A stretch of DNA of 41,619 nucleotides from Bacteroidales bacterium (GTDB lineage: Bacteria > Bacteroidota > Bacteroidia > Bacteroidales > UBA932), in the NCBI GenBank assembly GCA_012728975.1, contig JAAYDZ010000015.1, positions 1-41,619 on the forward strand, given 5' to 3'. The notes below the pieces were generated by a model. It was not told the DNA's origin. It saw only the letters and a program-made list of their open reading frames with translations, and searched no databases. Below are positions 8,541-15,627 of this stretch, piece by piece. The translations under genes were made by a program, and so were the position numbers. Position 1 is the stretch's first letter; every line of letters begins with the position of its first letter.

Positions 8541-8575
8541 AGAGGGTAAAATTATGGAATCCTCTCTTTTACCCT
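8541..8575 (-). promoter_or_regulatory. Nuclease mRNA leader with two mutually exclusive hairpins
   Basis: AGGGTAAAA (8543-8551) and TTTTACCCT (8567-8575) are perfect 9-bp arms with a 15-nt loop. AGAGG (8541-8545) can instead pair with CCTCT (8561-8565), overlapping the first arm. The stem would start at or next to the expected 5' end of the transcript. It may be a 5' stabilising stem or a regulatory switch (inference). Confidence 0.45.
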
Positions 8576-8576
8576 A

Positions 8577-8584
8577 CAAATATA
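8577..8584 (-). promoter_or_regulatory. -7 element of the nuclease gene with an adjacent inverted repeat
   Basis: TATATTTG on the minus strand, about 65 nt before the ATG at 8512. Just upstream, around 8602-8620, is an imperfect inverted repeat (ATCACCTA ... TAGGGTGAT) in the place of the -33 element, a possible operator. There is no TTTG at the usual distance, consistent with an activator-dependent promoter, but this is weak evidence. Confidence 0.45.
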
Positions 8585-8646
8585 TTCATAACTATCATTT
8601 TATCACCTAATATAGGGTGATTACTTTACATTTCTTCAAATAACCA

Positions 8647-8761
8647 GCTATTGGCTATTAATTCTTTATTCTTTATTACTAATTGCACCACCCACCTACT
8701 CCCTTCATACAGACTCAACCTGCAACTCGCAACCCGTAACCTGCAACCCGCAACCCGCACC
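8647..8761. repeat. Degenerate heptanucleotide array B (two blocks)
   Basis: Block 1 (8647-8702) reads GCTATTG, GCTATTA, ATTCTTT, ATTCTTT, ATTACTA, ATTGCAC, CACCCAC, CTACTCC. After a phase break, block 2 (8713-8761) reads ACTCAAC, CTGCAAC, TCGCAAC, CCGTAAC, CTGCAAC, CCGCAAC, CCGCACC. It begins 6 bp beyond the ugd stop. It shares a 14-mer with array A (8653-8666) and a 14-mer (8750-8763) and a 13-mer (8721-8733) with array C. The minus strand has four G3-4 tracts between 8733 and 8763. Confidence 0.8.
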
Positions 8762-8767
8762 CCGGCA

Positions 8768-10000
8768 TTAGTCTCTTCTGAATATATCTCTCGTATAAAC
8801 CTTGTCACGAACGTCATCCAGCACACTATCATATCGGTTTGCTATGATGGAATGACTTCTGGACTTGAATTCTTCAAGGTTGTTGACCACTTTAGAGCCG
8901 AAAAATGTAGTTCCATCTTTGAGGGCGGGCTCGTAAATAATGACCGTAGCTCCTTTTGCCTTGATACGTTTCATCACACCTTGAATCGAACTGTGACGAA
9001 AATTGTCGGAATTCATCTTCATGGTCAGGCGGTAAACTCCAATGATACATTCTCTCTCCCGTTGCTCATCATAAGCTGAATTGGCTACATAGTAACCTGC
9101 CTTTTCAAGTACCCTGTTGGCAATGAAGTCCTTCCTGGTTCTATTGGATTCCACTATCGCACGCATTAGATCCTGCGGCACATCTGCATAGTTTGCCAGC
9201 AATTGTTTGGTATCCTTCGGCAGACAATATCCTCCATAACCGAAAGAGGGGTTATTGTAGTAATCACCTATACGGGGATCCAGACTTACGCCACGGATGA
9301 TCTCGTGAGTATCCAGTCCTTTCATCTCTGCGTATGTGTCGAGTTCATTGAAGAAAGATACCCTGAGTGCCAGAAAAGTGTTAGCAAAGAGTTTGACCGC
9401 CTCAGCCTCCGTAAATCCCATAAAAATTGTCTCCACATTTGGTTTAAGGGCCGCTTCATCTAGAAGTGAAGCGAATCTACGGGCCGCCTCCATAAGTCCG
9501 GGATTGCTTTTATCCGTCCCTACAATTATACGTGAGGGATAAAGATTGTCATAAAGAGCCTTGGATTCGCGGAGGAACTCCGGTGAAAACATTATGTTGT
9601 CACAATTATATTTTTCGCGCACTTGTACTGTAAATCCTACCGGCACGGTACTCCTTATGACCATCATGGCATTAGGATTATGTTTTATCACGGTTTGAAT
9701 AACCGTTTCTACTGCGGAGGTATCAAAGAAATTGAGTTTGGAATCGTAATTGGTCGGAGCTGCTATTACCACAAAATCAGCATCTTTGTATGCTATTTCG
9801 GCATCTAGTGTTGCCGTAAGATCAAGATCTTGTTCAGCAAAATATTTCTCTATATATTCATCCTGAATGGGAGACTCTCTGCGATTGATCATTTCTACCT
9901 TTTCGGGAATGATATCCAATGCCACAACAGTGTGACGCTGGCTCAAAAGCGTTGCCATCGAAAGTCCGACATATCCTGTACCGGCTACTGCAATTTTCAT
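8768..10000 (-). CDS. ugd: UDP-glucose 6-dehydrogenase
   Basis: Oxidises UDP-glucose to UDP-glucuronate with two NAD+, for capsule or polysaccharide synthesis in the cytoplasm. I use the ATG at 10000 (410 aa, [12 protein letters not shown]...) rather than the TTG at 10021, because the Rossmann strand starts immediately and the ATG leaves 21 bp after the upstream gene. The NAD motif GTGYVG is at 7-12, and the catalytic Cys259 lies in [11 protein letters not shown]. It is the second gene of a two-gene unit with a UDP-glucuronate epimerase, so the pair converts UDP-Glc to UDP-GlcA and on to UDP-GalA. GDP-mannose dehydrogenase is the main alternative, but the partner gene favours UDP-glucose. Array B follows the stop. 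Confidence 0.88.
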   Translation of the reverse strand: MKIAVAGTGYVGLSMATLLSQRHTVVALDIIPEKVEMINRRESPIQDEYIEKYFAEQDLDLTATLDAEIAYKDADFVVIAAPTNYDSKLNFFDTSAVETVIQTVIKHNPNAMMVIRSTVPVGFTVQVREKYNCDNIMFSPEFLRESKALYDNLYPSRIIVGTDKSNPGLMEAARRFASLLDEAALKPNVETIFMGFTEAEAVKLFANTFLALRVSFFNELDTYAEMKGLDTHEIIRGVSLDPRIGDYYNNPSFGYGGYCLPKDTKQLLANYADVPQDLMRAIVESNRTRKDFIANRVLEKAGYYVANSAYDEQRERECIIGVYRLTMKMNSDNFRHSSIQGVMKRIKAKGATVIIYEPALKDGTTFFGSKVVNNLEEFKSRSHSIIANRYDSVLDDVRDKVYTRDIFRRD

Positions 10001-10021
10001 ATCTGTTATCTTGTTTATCAA

Positions 10022-11068
10022 CTATTTTTCAAAATAAAAATCCTTGTACCACTCTACAAATGCACGCAGACCATCCCTCAGTGGTGTCGCGGGCTTAAAG
10101 CCGAAATCTCTCTCCAGAGCAGAAGTGTCAGCAAATGTTACCGGTACATCTCCCGGCTGCATAGGTACCAGTTTCTTATGCGAAGAGAAGTCATAATCGG
10201 CAGGTAACAACTCTGCACGTACCAATTCCTCCTGGAGAACAGCAACGAAATCGAGCAGATTCTCGGGAGAACTGTTGCCAATATTATAAAGCGCATAAGG
10301 AGGTACAGGAAGTCCATCCTCCCCTACCGACCTCTTGGGAGCTTTCTGCATAACACGTACCACACCCTCCACTATGTCATCTATATAAGTAAAATCGCGC
10401 TGACAGTTACCGTAATTAAATATTTCAATTGTTTCCCCTTTTACCAGTTTCTCCGTAAAATCGAAATAGGCCATATCAGGACGACCGGCAGGACCATAAA
10501 CCGTAAAAAAGCGCAATCCGGTGGAGGGAATATCGTAAAGTTTGGAATAGGCATGTGCCATAAGTTCATTGCTCTTTTTTGTAGCAGCATAGAGCGATAC
10601 GGGATTATCAACCTTGTCCTCAGTCAAATAGGGCACCTTTTTGTTGGACCCGTAAACAGAAGAGGAAGAAGCAAATACGAGGTGTTTCACACCACCTTCA
10701 TACATGTCATATGAATGGCGACAGGCCTCTAAAATGTTATAAAAACCAATCAAATTGGTCTCAATATAGGCATCTGGGTTGCTAATGGAATAGCGAACAC
10801 CCGCTTGCGCAGCCATATTTACTACAATCCGGGGCTTGTATTGGCTAAAAACACGATTCATAAATTCCTTATCCGCAATATTGCCCTTGATAAAGATAAA
10901 GTTTTCATAAGCAGATAACCCCTCCAGTCTGGCCTTCTTAAGACGGGGATCATAGTAATCATTCATATTGTCGATACCCACTACAAAAGGATAGTCATAT
11001 CTGCGAAAAATCTCTTTTACAAGGTTTGCGCCAATAAATCCTGCTGCTCCTGTTACAAGTACATTCAT
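10022..11068 (-). CDS. UDP-glucuronate 4-epimerase (extended SDR)
   Basis: A 348-aa NAD-dependent epimerase of the extended short-chain dehydrogenase type. The NAD motif GAAGFIG is at 7-13, the sequence NMNDYYDPRLKKARLE is typical of UDP-glucuronate 4-epimerases (CapI/LspL-like), followed by FASSSSVYG and the catalytic Y160xxxK164 pair in SLYAATKKSNE. The product would be UDP-galacturonate, a precursor for acidic capsule or LPS sugars. It lies 21 bp upstream of ugd on the same strand, the substrate-producing partner. Length and motifs are normal. Confidence 0.88.
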   Translation of the reverse strand: MNVLVTGAAGFIGANLVKEIFRRYDYPFVVGIDNMNDYYDPRLKKARLEGLSAYENFIFIKGNIADKEFMNRVFSQYKPRIVVNMAAQAGVRYSISNPDAYIETNLIGFYNILEACRHSYDMYEGGVKHLVFASSSSVYGSNKKVPYLTEDKVDNPVSLYAATKKSNELMAHAYSKLYDIPSTGLRFFTVYGPAGRPDMAYFDFTEKLVKGETIEIFNYGNCQRDFTYIDDIVEGVVRVMQKAPKRSVGEDGLPVPPYALYNIGNSSPENLLDFVAVLQEELVRAELLPADYDFSSHKKLVPMQPGDVPVTFADTSALERDFGFKPATPLRDGLRAFVEWYKDFYFEK

Positions 11069-11145
11069 TTTTAACCCTGACTTCGGCTTCTTTATTCTAC
11101 AAATTTACTCTTTATTTTTGACTTGCGACACAACAGGACGAAAAA

Positions 11146-11172
11146 GCCCCGAGCAGTTGTTACTGTCGGGGC
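11146..11172 (-). terminator. Rho-independent terminator after the DPP III gene
   Basis: GCCCCGA (11146-11152) pairs with TCGGGGC (11166-11172), with an inner CAG/CTG stem around a TTGTTA loop. On the minus strand it is followed by TTTTTCG. It lies about 35 bp past the DPP III stop. Confidence 0.85.
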
Positions 11173-11206
11173 CATAATATTAATAGAACTCTGCTCTTGC
11201 AACGAG

Positions 11207-13201
11207 TTACAAAGTAGCATATTTGCGACCATATTCTATCTGCTGATCGATAAAACTATCACCATAGACAATCTTGTAGTCAACCACTTGACCATCTTTC
11301 TCCACCGGCACAATATCGGGGTTGATAAAGCCGCGATAGGGCTTAAGTTCAAGCTTTGCATATCTATCCCTCACTTCTTTATGGAGATCGGGATCTATAT
11401 CGATAGCATATTTGAGCACAAGTGCCTTACCTGCCTCGTAATCGCCCTCTGACTTGATTCTCTGTATTTCACACAGAAATTCCCCAAAAAGCTCTCTCAG
11501 TCGCTCAAAGTCATTGATAACAAAGTAGGTCTTTCCGTCACGCACCTTTTTTTCAATAACGTTTTCAGCCTGGCCATGTTCAAACACCCACTCAGAGATG
11601 AGTTTGCGATTCTGCATATGAGCCTGTGTGTTGGTTTTTCCTAGTTCCACTCTTGTAAACTGAGTAAAGATACCATTGCGAATATAGTTCATATACTCTG
11701 CCTTGTAGGCTTCGGGATCATCAAGAATACCGAGCTCTACAAGTTTGGGATCGGCAATATAATAAAGAGCAAAAAGGTCTGCACGTGACTCTTCAATGGT
11801 TGAGCTATACTCTTTGAGTGCATTGGGAGAAACACCGGGAAGCAGCTGACCGGAACCATGACCAAGACATTCATGTAGGTCAGTATGAAGATCTCCCGTT
11901 ACTGAACCATATTTCCTGCAGAAATCAATCTCCTCCTGATCCCAAGCAAATTCTGTCAGAACGCTTTTAGGGCTCTGCTCAGTTGCTTTATCATAGGCCT
12001 TGGTTATATTGGCAATAGTCACTGATTTGGAACCATGTTCCTTACGAATCCAGGCTGCATTGGGAAGATTGATGCCGATGGCTGTAGCAGGATAGTTATC
12101 ACCCGCAATACAGGCTACATTGATAACCTTAGCGGAAACACCCTTCACCTCATCCTTTTTAAAACGGGGGTCGACGGGTGAATTGTCTTCAAACCACTGG
12201 GCATTTTCACTAATGATCTCAGTACGACGTGAAGCTTCTTTATCACGGTATTGCACTATGCCCTCATAGGTGGCTTTGCGGCCCAGAGGGTCGCTATAAT
12301 CCTCAACAAAACCATTGATAAAGTCGATATCGGAATCCACATCCGAGACCCAGGAAACATTATACTGATCCCACATATGCAGATCACCTGACTTATAATA
12401 CTCGATAAGTTCAGCTATATAGCGTTTCTGGAGATCATTCTCAGCCACCTCTGCAGCTGCTTCAAGATGGCCTATAATAACTTTGATAGCTTCGCCGTAG
12501 AGACCGTCAGCCTTATAAACCTGCTCAACTATCTTTCCGTCCACTTTTACAAGACGGCTATTAAGACCGTGTGAGATCGGACGCGGATCGCCTGGCACTT
12601 CACGCGCGTCATAGAATGCGTTAACCTCAGCCGTAGTAACTCCTTCATAAAAGTTGACAGCGGATGCAGCTACAAGATCTTTTTCCGTACCCTGATATAC
12701 CATCTGGGGATAGAGTTCGGGATCAAATATCACAGGAAGAAGTTCCTCTTTTGCATCGGAACATCCCGCTTCATCCATTAAAGAGGCAAAATACTCCATT
12801 GAACAGCCGGGAATAATCTTGTCAAGGGCATAATGGTGATGAATGCCATTGCTAAAGAAGACTCTTTTAGCATAAATCATAAACTCGTCAAACTCCGGAC
12901 CTGACTTATCACCGCAATTCTCAAGTATCGCTTCCAATACCTTTCGGATAGGGAGATTGTACTTAAAGTTCTGCGCCCAGATGATGTCACGACCTGCTTT
13001 GGCTGCCTCAGACAGATGGTAGACATACTCCTTCTGCTGTAGTGTAAGACCATCCCAGTTAGGAACTTGGTACCTCAATACCTCAATATCTGCAAACTGA
13101 TCTATAGAATAGATGAACTCCGTTTGATCCTCTCCTGTTGAACAGGCGTTAAGAGCTACACCGAGCCCAACAATTATAATCATACTTCTGAAAAAATTCA
13201 T
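11207..13201 (-). CDS. Dipeptidyl-peptidase III-like M49 metallopeptidase lipoprotein
   Basis: A zinc peptidase that removes dipeptides from peptide N-termini. I place the start at the ATG at 13201 (664 aa), because it gives a clean lipoprotein signal (MNFFRSMIIIVGLGVALNAC, Cys20). The M49 signature HECLGH is at 443-448 (family HEXXGH) and the second zinc/catalytic motif EESRAD begins at 470. The frame stays open for another 60 codons upstream with coding-like sequence (see the entry at 13202-13351). It follows the YtxH and YqjE-like genes in one transcript and is ended by a strong terminator. A periplasmic or surface location would allow peptide scavenging. Confidence 0.88.
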   Translation of the reverse strand: MNFFRSMIIIVGLGVALNACSTGEDQTEFIYSIDQFADIEVLRYQVPNWDGLTLQQKEYVYHLSEAAKAGRDIIWAQNFKYNLPIRKVLEAILENCGDKSGPEFDEFMIYAKRVFFSNGIHHHYALDKIIPGCSMEYFASLMDEAGCSDAKEELLPVIFDPELYPQMVYQGTEKDLVAASAVNFYEGVTTAEVNAFYDAREVPGDPRPISHGLNSRLVKVDGKIVEQVYKADGLYGEAIKVIIGHLEAAAEVAENDLQKRYIAELIEYYKSGDLHMWDQYNVSWVSDVDSDIDFINGFVEDYSDPLGRKATYEGIVQYRDKEASRRTEIISENAQWFEDNSPVDPRFKKDEVKGVSAKVINVACIAGDNYPATAIGINLPNAAWIRKEHGSKSVTIANITKAYDKATEQSPKSVLTEFAWDQEEIDFCRKYGSVTGDLHTDLHECLGHGSGQLLPGVSPNALKEYSSTIEESRADLFALYYIADPKLVELGILDDPEAYKAEYMNYIRNGIFTQFTRVELGKTNTQAHMQNRKLISEWVFEHGQAENVIEKKVRDGKTYFVINDFERLRELFGEFLCEIQRIKSEGDYEAGKALVLKYAIDIDPDLHKEVRDRYAKLELKPYRGFINPDIVPVEKDGQVVDYKIVYGDSFIDQQIEYGRKYATL

Positions 13202-13351
13202 AACATAGTGTTTTATATATACTCCGAGGGAGTTTATCAATCTTGTAGGTCTGTAAAAATAGGCGGCATAATCGATATCCTTGCGAATCATACTTTCGCC
13301 TTTTATTGCGTTGATCTCGAGTTCTCTTATCTTCGACTCGAGCTGTTTCAT
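13202..13351 (-). CDS. Small charged/coiled-coil ORF running in frame into the DPP III gene
   Basis: From the ATG at 13351, 10 bp after the YqjE-like stop, 50 codons (MKQLESKIRELEINAIKGES...INSLGVYIKHYV) read straight into the DPP III Met at 13201 with no stop. The sequence is amphipathic and charged at first, then mildly hydrophobic. The ATG spacing is that expected of a third gene after YtxH and YqjE-like genes, where small proteins are common. Either a once separate small gene has lost its stop and fused to the peptidase gene, or the peptidase has two starts. A long form would bury the lipoprotein signal at residue 50 onward. The frame is seen directly; its meaning is inference. Confidence 0.4.
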
Positions 13352-13361
13352 TGTCTTAATA

Positions 13362-13730
13362 TTACTGTAATCCTTCCTCATCTTTCTCGAAAAATAAACT
13401 GATGAAAGCCCTTACCAGCCCGTTGACGAAAATACGCTTCCTAAGCAGGAAGAATACAAGGGCAATGACAAGGAAAATACCTGCAATTATAAGCATCCCA
13501 TAAGCTTGGGAGCCTAAAATCTCTCCAAGCCAAACACCAAGTGCCATTGCCAGGAAAGAAAAAGCGACCAATATGACCAAAACTATAACAACCCAAGCAA
13601 ATAGTACCGCAAGCGAAGCGGAAAGGCGCTTAGTCGTTTTAAGTTTGAGCTGGTCAAGACGGTTGTCGGCATAATCCTTTACTGAATTGCCGATATCCTC
13701 GAGAGGCCCGAGAAAAGTCCTGGGATCCAT
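13362..13730 (-). CDS. YqjE-like/phage-holin-family membrane protein
   Basis: A 122-aa protein with an amphipathic N-terminus, two strong membrane helices (about 37-62 and 72-92) and a charged C-terminal tail ending FEKDEEGLQ. It resembles the DUF1469/YqjE group often labelled 'phage holin family' although the genes are chromosomal. It lies 9 bp after the YtxH gene, the usual ElaB/YqjD-YqjE type pairing of stress-induced membrane-associated proteins. No phage genes are near, so a holin function is unlikely. Confidence 0.75.
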   Translation of the reverse strand: MDPRTFLGPLEDIGNSVKDYADNRLDQLKLKTTKRLSASLAVLFAWVVIVLVILVAFSFLAMALGVWLGEILGSQAYGMLIIAGIFLVIALVFFLLRKRIFVNGLVRAFISLFFEKDEEGLQ

Positions 13731-13739
13731 AGCCGAAAA

Positions 13740-14030
13740 CTATCTTAGGGACTCTTCGACAGCGGCTTTAGCGGCTTCGCTGGCTTTTCTTGCCCTACGT
13801 CTGATATCTGAAGACTCCTTATGGATTTTATCCTCTACATCTTCAGCAAAGTCCTTGACTGCTTTCTTGGCAGATTCGTAACCTTTTTTTGCAGCATCCA
13901 CACCCTCATTGAGAGTGCTCTTGATTTTTACACGGGCTTGCTCGCCCTTTTCAGTGGACAGGAATATGGCAGTAGCGGCCGCACCTAAAAGCGCTCCTGT
14001 CAAAAATGAGATAATGGTTGACGGTTTCAT
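13740..14030 (-). CDS. YtxH domain-containing protein
   Basis: A 96-aa protein with one N-terminal membrane helix (IISFLTGALLGAAATAIFL) and a long, Lys/Glu/Ala-rich helical tail, as in YtxH/YqjD-type envelope stress proteins, which attach to the inner membrane and have been linked to stationary phase or ribosome association in relatives. It is the first gene of the minus-strand unit with the YqjE-like and DPP III genes. A -7 element TATATTTG lies at 14070-14077, divergent from the C11 peptidase promoter. Confidence 0.8.
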   Translation of the reverse strand: MKPSTIISFLTGALLGAAATAIFLSTEKGEQARVKIKSTLNEGVDAAKKGYESAKKAVKDFAEDVEDKIHKESSDIRRRARKASEAAKAAVEESLR

Positions 14031-14069
14031 ACTTTGTTGATATTATCTGTTGATATGATTGTTAACATA

Positions 14070-14077
14070 CAAATATA
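14070..14077 (-). promoter_or_regulatory. -7 element for the YtxH operon
   Basis: Minus-strand TATATTTG, 39 nt before the ATG at 14030. There is no TTTG at -33. The intergenic region also carries the divergent C11 peptidase promoter at 14097-14104. Confidence 0.5.
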
Positions 14078-14096
14078 CAAATTATATTTTTTTCTG

Positions 14097-14104
14097 TACC
14101 TTTG
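14097..14104 (+). promoter_or_regulatory. -7 element of the C11 peptidase, leaderless arrangement
   Basis: TACCTTTG ends only 4 nt before the ATG at 14109 (CGCC between). Bacteroidetes transcription normally begins a few bases after this element, so the mRNA would start at or within the start codon. Confidence 0.6.
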
Positions 14105-14108
14105 CGCC

Positions 14109-15338
14109 ATGGAAAAAAGAGGATTTATTCGCATTTTGTCGCTTTTTGCGCTATTATTCTGTATTTCATCTTGCTCAATCACTTCTTGCAAAGAAAAGCC
14201 TGAAGATGAAAAGGTCAGATCAGTGCTTCTCTATATTAGTGCCAACAACAATCTTTACAGCTATGCTGAGGAGTGTATCCAAGATCTAAAAAAGGGCTAC
14301 ATCCCTCAATATCAAGATAAGAGCAAGATCCTACTCGTATTTTACCATACCCCGGGTAAAACACCCACCCTATCCAGGTACAGTTGCAATAAGGATGGAG
14401 TCGTGATCAGCGAGACCATTTGCATATATGAACAGGAGATGAACTCTTCACAAGTTAGTTCCTTTAGCCGCGTGGTGGCGGATGCAGAGCGCACTTACCC
14501 TGCTACCGAGCGCGGGCTAATCCTTTGGTCACATGCTACCGGATGGCTGCCGGAGGGCTATTACACCAATCCCCTGGATATGGCAGGAGATAAATCCTCA
14601 CAACCGGTCGAGGATCCCTATCGCTTTCTTGTAAAATCTAATGGGGATGAGCCTCTGCGGAAATCATTCGGCAGCGATAACAATAGTGAAATGGAAATCA
14701 CCGAACTGGCTGCCGCACTCACACATACTTACGAATTTATCCTCTTTGACTGCTGTCTGATGGGTGGCATTGAGGTGGCTTACGAATTTAAAGACAAGTG
14801 CGAATATATGCTCTTCTCCCCGACTGAAATACTTGCGGACGGATTCCCCTACCACAAGATGTTCAGCCCTATTTTCAATTTGGAAAACCGTGAAGAGGCC
14901 CTAAAACAGGTATGCTCAGACTATTTCGATATCTACGATGCCCAGACAGGCATCTATAGATCAGCTACCGTATCCATGGTTAAGTGCAGTGCACTTGAAG
15001 ATCTTGCCGGAGTCTGCGCATCCATCTACCGCAACAATCAGGACTCTATTCTCTCTATGGACGCATTCCCGCTCCAAATATACTACCGCTACAATAAGCA
15101 TTGGTATTATGATTTCGAGGATATTGTCTCCAGAATCGCTACTCCGGAGCAATATGTAGAGTTCAGAACAGCCCTCAACAGAGTTGTAGTCTATAAAGCA
15201 GCAACCGACATATTCCTCAATATTGACATTGAGAGATACAGCGGACTGAGTACCTATCTGCCACGTACCCGATACAAGATACTTAATGACTTCTACAAGA
15301 CTCTTAAGTGGAACATAGCCACCGGCTATGTGAAGTAG
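14109..15338 (+). CDS. Clostripain-related C11 cysteine peptidase lipoprotein
   Basis: A 409-aa secreted cysteine peptidase. I chose the ATG at 14109 over an upstream in-frame ATG at 14034, because it gives a proper lipoprotein signal (lipobox ISSC, Cys22) and the promoter element TACCTTTG lies just before it. The catalytic His142 is in LILWSHATGW and the catalytic Cys216 in LFDCCLMGG, matching the clostripain dyad. C11 enzymes typically cleave after Arg/Lys. It is probably surface-anchored, for protein breakdown, and is monocistronic. Heptamer array C starts one base after its stop. Confidence 0.9.
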   Translation: MEKRGFIRILSLFALLFCISSCSITSCKEKPEDEKVRSVLLYISANNNLYSYAEECIQDLKKGYIPQYQDKSKILLVFYHTPGKTPTLSRYSCNKDGVVISETICIYEQEMNSSQVSSFSRVVADAERTYPATERGLILWSHATGWLPEGYYTNPLDMAGDKSSQPVEDPYRFLVKSNGDEPLRKSFGSDNNSEMEITELAAALTHTYEFILFDCCLMGGIEVAYEFKDKCEYMLFSPTEILADGFPYHKMFSPIFNLENREEALKQVCSDYFDIYDAQTGIYRSATVSMVKCSALEDLAGVCASIYRNNQDSILSMDAFPLQIYYRYNKHWYYDFEDIVSRIATPEQYVEFRTALNRVVVYKAATDIFLNIDIERYSGLSTYLPRTRYKILNDFYKTLKWNIATGYVK

Positions 15339-15339
15339 C

Positions 15340-15486
15340 GGTGCGGGATACGCGTTGCGAGTTGCAAGTTGCGGGGTGCGGGTTGCAGGGTGTAGGATGA
15401 GTTAGGAGTTATGAGTGTGGAATATGAAGTGTGAAGTGTGGAGTATGAAGTGTGGAGTTTTGAGTTCTGAGTGTGGAGTTTTAAGG
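15340..15486. repeat. Degenerate heptanucleotide array C (21 units, unbroken phase)
   Basis: Twenty-one 7-nt units follow one another without a phase slip: first a GTTGCGG-like group (GGTGCGG, GATACGC, GTTGCGA, GTTGCAA, GTTGCGG, GGTGCGG, GTTGCAG), then transitional GGTGTAG, GATGAGT, TAGGAGT, TATGAGT, then a GTGGAGT/ATGAAGT-like group. Unit positions 4 and 6 are purines in all 21. The many TGA triplets at 7-nt spacing close all plus-strand frames, so the array is non-coding. It starts one base after the C11 peptidase stop and ends about 28 bp before the rplY -33 element. Confidence 0.9.
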
Positions 15487-15513
15487 AATTTTAACAAAAA
15501 AGGGTGAAATCCG

Positions 15514-15542
15514 TTTGATTTTGGGAAATTTTGTTATCTTTG
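15514..15542 (+). promoter_or_regulatory. rplY promoter (TTTG-N17-TATCTTTG)
   Basis: TTTG at 15514-15517 and TATCTTTG at 15535-15542, 17 bp apart, slightly shorter than the usual 19. Transcription is expected at about 15547, giving an 80-nt leader. Confidence 0.65.
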
Positions 15543-15550
15543 CGCCGCTT

Positions 15551-15598
15551 TAAAAGGATCTGTTCCTTTTGGTGCAATGGGGTCCGGAAAGACCGGAC
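15551..15598 (+). promoter_or_regulatory. rplY mRNA leader with two hairpins
   Basis: AAAAGGA (15552-15558) pairs with TCCTTTT (15564-15570), and GTCCGG (15582-15587) pairs with CCGGAC (15593-15598) over a 5-nt loop. There is no U-tract after either, so they do not look like an intrinsic terminator. A structured leader on a ribosomal-protein gene may be a site for autoregulation (inference). Confidence 0.4.
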
Positions 15599-15627
15599 TG
15601 AGTAACACATTTTAACTTTTATACACA

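Noticed and set aside
8768-10021. TTG at 10021 as the ugd start
   Set aside because: The ATG at 10000 opens directly with the Rossmann strand of the family, and the TTG directly abuts the stop of the upstream gene.
13362-13730. 'Phage holin' family gene as part of a prophage
   Set aside because: Neighbours are YtxH and DPP III genes; no phage structural, lysis or integrase genes are present. The holin label is a family name only.
3265-15486. Heptamer arrays as CRISPR arrays
   Set aside because: Units are only 7 nt, with no spacers of constant length, no repeat of 20 nt or more and no cas genes in the window.
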